Below are positions 58,621 through 64,000 of a stretch of DNA of 64,000 nt, piece by piece. The DNA comes from Trichobilharzia regenti (lineage: Eukaryota > Platyhelminthes > Trematoda > Strigeidida > Schistosomatidae), in assembly GCA_944472135.2 (NCBI GenBank), contig OX235263.1, forward strand, positions 88,506,721 through 88,570,720. The letters are read 5' to 3'. Under the pieces are notes generated by a model. It saw only the letters and a list, made by a program, of their open reading frames with translations, searched no databases and was not told where the DNA came from. The position numbers and the translations under genes are program-made. How positions within the stretch are numbered: position 1 is the first letter of the stretch; the number at the start of each line of letters is the position of its first letter.

Positions 58621-59164
58621 CGTGTTGATAAGACCCCCATAGACAGACCTATGCATCTGGCTTGGCAGTAGCAGATGAATTGATATACGCCCATTAGAAT
58701 GGTCATGTGCGGAATCAGAAAGCAGGTGGAGGATAGCACTCTTAGTGTTGTCGACTATCCGTTTTGAGGTAGGATATTCTAGAGAAATAGGAGCTGTTCT
58801 TCTTGGTCTAACCAGTTAATACTACGAATTCTTCTGATACAGTGGGTCAGTGTAATCATGAGATGAAATCGCTGAGATGTCGATTACCGAATCCTATCAA
58901 ACGAGTTTGAAATGCTGTCACCAAGTCACTGAATATGCACAAAATGCTGTTTACTACTCAGTGACCAGTAACAGAGGAAATCGTTTGGTGAGCCTGAATA
59001 CCTTAGTTACAGAGTCTGCAACTTCAGACCTGAGTGATGTGTGTTTTAATCTGAGATGAGGAAATGATTTGCTCTGAAGATGCAAATTCACCACAGTGAC
59101 GAGGCTTCTTACCATCTCTAACTATCCAACACAAAACAGAACTTAAATGATAATTGTTAGATTT

Positions 59165-59335
59165 CCATCATGCGTTGGTGGTTTGGTGATAGAACCCTCG
59201 CCAACCACTCCTCATCTGGTCCGTGGTTCGACCGCCTGCCAACACACTCCCGAAATTCGCCAAGCTGGTGAAGGGGTAGTTTGAATATGAGAGGCTACAG
59301 GCTGAATCCGTATCTCCCACTAGTAAGGCAAAGGA
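59165..59335 (+). repeat. tRNA-headed SINE (right arm)
   Basis: Head GCGTTGGTGGTTTGGTGATAG and B box GTGGTTCGACCGCC at about 59,222; partner of 30,530-30,705 but clearly diverged from it. Confidence 0.75.
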
Positions 59336-59619
59336 GTACAAATACAGAAAAAAAGGTTTCCATCACGACATCATCAACATCAGTTAGAGAGATAACTGAA
59401 AAGGAGTGAGCACGATTTAGCTGAGCACACAGTTGCTGATGGTTACTGAATGGGTTTCCTTAAGCTGCTGATGAAATTCGTGATCCAACATGGGGTCCAC
59501 CATGTTAAGATGAAATTGATGTTTGTTGAATGTACAAGTGGGAAGTGCACTATGTAGTGAGTTGACGGAGTGAGAAATCAGGGGTTGCTGAATTCCACTC
59601 CAAGTAGTTGAATGGTCAA

Positions 59620-59770
59620 CGAACTTAGTTTCGTGAATTTTAGACCACAGGCTCCATCTCTAATGGTATTGTGGACGCATACTGCTGAAGATTCTCGAGA
59701 AAATCGGACGAAACCCTGAACTGTCCATTGATCCCTCGTTTTTAATGATCATTACAGATGATGTTGGTTT
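59620..59770 (+). repeat. Family-2 SINE with hammerhead core bases kept
   Basis: CTGAAGA at 59,685-59,691, GAAA at 59,710-59,713 and ACTGTC at 59,720-59,725 are all present. Stem II has changed (TTCTCGAGAA inserted in place of GTCCC) and stem I is short. Diverged partner of 30,110-30,230. Confidence 0.6.
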
Positions 59771-62700
59771 ATGAAGACAATTTAACAACTGTGATGAATC
59801 CAAATTAATTCCTAAAAATCTTGTAATCTGGCTGCAGTATCATATTTACAATACATGTAGAATTTATCTCTTGTAAATGAATGTGGCTTTTAAAATTGAT
59901 GACAAGATTTAAGTAGCCATTTTAAGTCAGATAGTGAAGAGTTAATTTCCACTTCTGTGAGAATTTTTCCAAAATAAGACTTTGAGTAATTCAATGAAAG
60001 TTTATTCTTCTTAATGAATGAATGATTTTGAAGACAGAGGCTGTTACGTAATCATCTCGCCATATTGATTAACTAAATTGAAAGTAGAGGAAGTTGAACA
60101 GTAAATCAGGGTTGATTCAAGAAGCAACTTCGAATGACGTGAACAGAAGTCAACTTGTCAGATTAGAAGTCTGCGTAAAGACAAAAGATGAAATGGGCAT
60201 GAAATGGGGCTGTCTAATAAATCAAACACAATAACAGTAAATACAGAAACGTAATCAGCAATAAGATGTCATAAAATAGAATCAAATTCTTCATTATTGT
60301 ACAGGGAGGCCATCGGTAGTTTCTGTCTGAATCAAGGAAGACTAAGACAAGTGATTCAACGAAGAGGCTGATGGCGGTGAATTCATTTCCTTTAGATGAC
60401 CAGTCGCATTTATATTCTATTTTGTTGACAAAGGAGAATGTTGATGAGAAGGATGATTTGTCATAACCAAACTTGCTAATATTGATTATTGCATAGGAGA
60501 AGGAGGGAATTAGAATTGTCTAATGAGACGAGCAGTTTGATGAATGAACTGTATTAAGGATGAGGATGGACTCATTACCTACGAATTCGAAAGAGTTGAA
60601 AAAGAAAAGAAACCAGGTTGATGGGAAATAATAAGATGACTTTAGCTTGAAAGTAGAATTGGTTGGTGATTTGTCTCTTGCATCTGGAGTTCCACTGTCT
60701 CCATCTGAATGACTACAGCTTCAGGTATGCTTTGGAGGTGAAAGCGTATTGTCTTTGGTAGGTTACTCTTCACTTTTTTTGGATAGGGTCTTCAGTGTAG
60801 ACAAGGCGATGTGTTTCTACCAACATGCAGGACAGTGTTGCTGAACGGTTTTAGACAAGACAGGAGTCATCGGACCAATATGCACAAGTTGAATTTCATT
60901 CCTCTAACCTGAACCACCCCTATGACATGTAGTAAATTGGAACTCTACTTTCATTCTGTTGCACGATTTCTGAATACATCCACTTTTGTCAGCACTCTAA
61001 GTGAGGTGATGACTAATTAAAATATCAAACACTACTGCATCTTTTCTTTGTATGCTGTTTGAAAATTCTTCTTTGTGTCCGTCCAGTATGTACACTTTGA
61101 TAAGTAAAGATACATTTACGCATATGCAAACAGAGATAACATGAAGAGAAATGGAGTGGATTTGTCGACTTTAGGCTGTCTCAGTGAACCATTCATTTTG
61201 TAAATCGCGACTAACCTAACAACTAGATAAGTCCACTAGTAGAAATAAATACAGAACAGATGCTACGGTCAAGGTGTAACATATATGTATATCTACATAT
61301 ATCAGTGTGACGTATTTCTGTAAATATTATCCAAATTTAGTTTTTCTTTCTCATGATATCACACAGTACTGGTTGGTATACACAACTGAAAACCACTCTT
61401 GATGACCAGTAGAACATGATAGCCAGTCAAAGTGAAATGATGTTAACTCTCGACTGCCCTTTCATTGTTCTGCTTCAGGGATCATCCTTGATGTACCGAG
61501 ATCAACTCAGATCAGATGACCAAATTACTTCTACTTTTCTTTGGAGGTTATTTCTCTCATTTGTTATGAAACCAGTGAAAAATCAGGTAGTGAAAGAAGA
61601 CGGGACATCTATCTTCAAATCACAGACTCTCAACTAGTTTAATGAGTATATTTCATTTTACTGAAACAGCCAGTGATCTTCACTCCATTGGCGTTTCTAG
61701 TAGGTGTCTTTCTTTGCAGTTGACCGTTCTGACTGCAAATGTACTAACACACTATTATGAATTCAGAAAATTTACTTGTGCTTGTACATTTTCCATTCCT
61801 TTGCATACCGAGTGAATGTGGGGCTTCTAGTTTTGAGGTTTCTGTGGTGGCGATGGTGTCGGCTTTTTATCAGGTGTACTTATCAGCTCCATTCTCAACT
61901 ACCAGCTAGTCAGAGCTTAGGAATGAGTCTGTCGAGAATCGAACCTGAAAGTTTCCTGTGGTTGACTAATATTCTCCCACGGAATCGCCGACGCATTTAT
62001 GCAGTTAGTTAGTTGTAACTCAGCTACCAAGGGGAGGTGTTTCATGTTCCAAGCTGTCAGCCACATTAACTGTGCAAGTTATCATGGCGCTAATCAGTCG
62101 CTCAGGCTGAAGTATGTGAAATGAGCTTCAGGCTGAAGATTTACCTACTGAGAGTGGAGGGCTTTATCCAAACTCAGACAATTTTCTGAGTACATTCTAC
62201 TTCGCCTAAGTAACACGTCATTAACGATGTGACATATTAACTGAATTGATATACTGGATCGTTCCTAGTGAAAGGCTGAGTGTGCTGTTGTTGACTGGTC
62301 ACTGGGCAGTGGTCACTATTTATCTTTCTAGTCCTAACTGGTGCTGATGGAATTCTGTCAGTCAGTTTACAATGTGCACAATAGGTGAAGGAGAACAGGT
62401 ATCGATGTGCATTTTCTTTGAATCAATTGTTAAGTGATCGCAGGGGACTGAGAAGATGCTCAGCATTCAGGATTCGTGGTTTCTGATACATGTCTACAAT
62501 CTAGGAGGAATTTATATCCATGCTGTTTGTGACTTGAGCTCAAGTCTCCCCCCCCAGTACCATAGTCAGAGATACTAATAATGAGCTATTCAAGAGAAGA
62601 TTGCCCTACACCTTGTAGGTTTCCGATGAATCTATGAATTGCTCAGTGAAGAAGTTTTATATTTCGTTCATATCTGAAACATATTCGTATATTTACACCG

Positions 62701-63150
62701 AAATCACAACTTTATTAGATTAGACAGTCTAATGTTGTCTATTTTTTGTGTGTTGAATGATACATTAGTCAAGTTCACAAGTTCTTTATCGATTTATTCT
62801 GTCTATTGGATCAATCTAAACACATACAAATATGTTTATAACGAAATGAAACGGTTCATAATATTCTCCGAAATCTGCCTTTACAGTTATTATTATTATT
62901 ATTAGAAGGATTGTAGGCATTTAAGACATTCATAAACTTTTGACAATAACAATAAATGATACTTATGAAAATGAATGCGAACTGTGTAACAATTATATTG
63001 TCTGCACCTTAGTATTAAATCATGTAACATAAGTGAAATAATGTGACACGTATACACGCACACAGGACCATACCCTAACCTCGTATAAAATTGACCTGAT
63101 TCGGACAATAATTTGTCGAGTGAAATTGATCTGACGAGATATATTATTAT
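59771..63150. other. Outer right arm; no gene recognised
   Basis: Diverged mirror of 26,680-30,100. Short frames here (for example 61,416-61,637 and 61,776-62,012) resemble shifted versions of frames at 27.8-28.4 kb only because the DNA is duplicated. No domain is recognisable. AT-rich trinucleotide runs near 62,889-62,905 mirror 26,943-26,975. Confidence 0.55.
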
Positions 63151-63154
63151 TGTT

Positions 63155-63345
63155 ACAGGATTGATCATGAGGTGATATCAGTTAAAGAATCATTGGAAAA
63201 CTACCAGGGCCTACTGGACAGCTGCTATGTCCCATTGGTTTGAGACTCTTCAATAGTATGCATCTACTTGTAGTTCGAACCCAGGACTCTCTGGTTAGGA
63301 GGCGATCTCGTACACCTTTCAGTCAATGGAATCCGACAGAATGGT
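63155..63345 (-). repeat. Family-2 SINE at the outer end of the right arm
   Basis: Minus-strand partner of 26,480-26,672; B box GGGTTCGAACT at about 63,273. Homology between the arms is not visible beyond it. Confidence 0.75.
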
Positions 63346-63509
63346 CCAACTTATTTCAGTTGGTGGTGCATTTTCAATTTCTCTTTTCTCACTATTTTAG
63401 TGTATTCAATGTTGTCATTAAAAATCTTCAGAGTCTTTTTTCTAAAACACCTAAAATTTTCTTAGGGTGGGTGAAATCAACATCTCGGTGTCTGTTCTGT
63501 CAATGATGA

Positions 63510-64000
63510 TCTCACTTGGTTGAAGAGAGATGGAAGTGGCTCAATAAAGGGTCCGATAACCGTACACCTTGTCACCACTGGCCATTCCAGTCAAATTCAT
63601 CTCAGGTTTGATCACGAACTGCCATCAGTTAGGAAACTATTGAAACCAGTGAGCAATGGACAGTACTGACCACCACTCACCCATGGGTCTATTGCGAGTC
63701 GATCTCAGGACCCGCGAATTGTAAAGTGAGCATGCTGACTAATCAACTACTTGGATGGAATCCAATAGCTCATAGGTTTAACTTCTGACAGTTCTTCATG
63801 CGTATCAACACCATTAGTTATTACCATAGACGAGTACCAGTCTTCACAGTCGACTCCAAAGGTCATACTGGTCAGGAATTCTCATTCAGGCATTCCAGCC
63901 AGAAGTGGACATAACATGAATTTCTAAGTGTGTATTTTTACAGAGACTTTATCAGTGTATATCCCTTAACACGAATAATTTTCTTCTCGACTTCAGACTT
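63510..64000 (+). repeat. Interspersed repeat shared with 24,455-24,980 (runs off the edge)
   Basis: Same order of blocks as at 24.5 kb, in direct orientation, with scattered substitutions; truncated by the window end. Confidence 0.8.

Larger units (their letters stand above)
46188..63345. repeat. Right arm of giant palindrome
   Basis: Reverse complement of 26,480-41,976. 46,188-56,677 is nearly identical to the left arm. 56,678-63,345 is more diverged and contains about 1.75 kb (roughly 56,860-58,600) absent from the left. It ends in a family-2 SINE, like the left arm. Confidence 0.95.

Overview
The window looks like AT-rich nuclear DNA of a blood fluke (Schistosomatidae, probably genus Schistosoma). 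The evidence is hammerhead-ribozyme SINEs of the Sm-alpha type, RTE-clade LINEs, many Penelope-like elements with a GIY-YIG endonuclease, and a gene with one tiny 5' intron followed by multi-kilobase introns. The species cannot be fixed from the sequence alone. There is no prokaryotic gene content and no operon, rRNA, CRISPR array or convincing tRNA gene. Most of the window is layered, decayed retroelement sequence.

Layout. 1-18.9 kb: an accessory repeat field with two remnants of a non-LTR reverse transcriptase, Penelope-like elements (one nested inside another with a clear target duplication), solo LTRs, an RTE fragment, and several SINEs of three kinds. 18.95-40.4 kb, minus strand: one real host gene, a five-exon MFS transporter of the MFSD6/MFS_1-like type. 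All five exons join in frame (589 codons plus stop), and an AATAAA signal follows. 26.5-63.3 kb: a giant inverted repeat (palindrome). The arms are about 26,480-41,976 and 46,188-63,345, and the spacer is 4.2 kb. Most of the spacer is a nearly intact RTE-type LINE on the minus strand (42,832-46,059) with a 13-bp target duplication. The palindrome carries two head-to-head copies of MFS exons 1-3. The left copy continues to exons 4 and 5; the right copy runs toward the right edge and its exons 4-5 are not in the window.

The palindrome is in two parts by divergence. The inner 10.5 kb of each arm is almost identical, with a net length difference of only a few bases. At 31,490/56,677 identity falls abruptly, by eye to roughly nine in ten, and continues lower to the outer end. 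The right arm also has about 1.75 kb of extra sequence. This looks like recent homogenisation of the inner arms, or two separate inversion-duplications.

The repeats are related to one another. The tRNA-headed SINEs carry short pieces of both ends of the RTE LINE. Their 3' tail corresponds to the last coding residues of the LINE reverse transcriptase, so the LINE probably mobilises them. Two SINE families contain hammerhead ribozyme folds; one copy (16.9 kb) has an intact catalytic core. Penelope terminal repeats may contain further decayed hammerheads.
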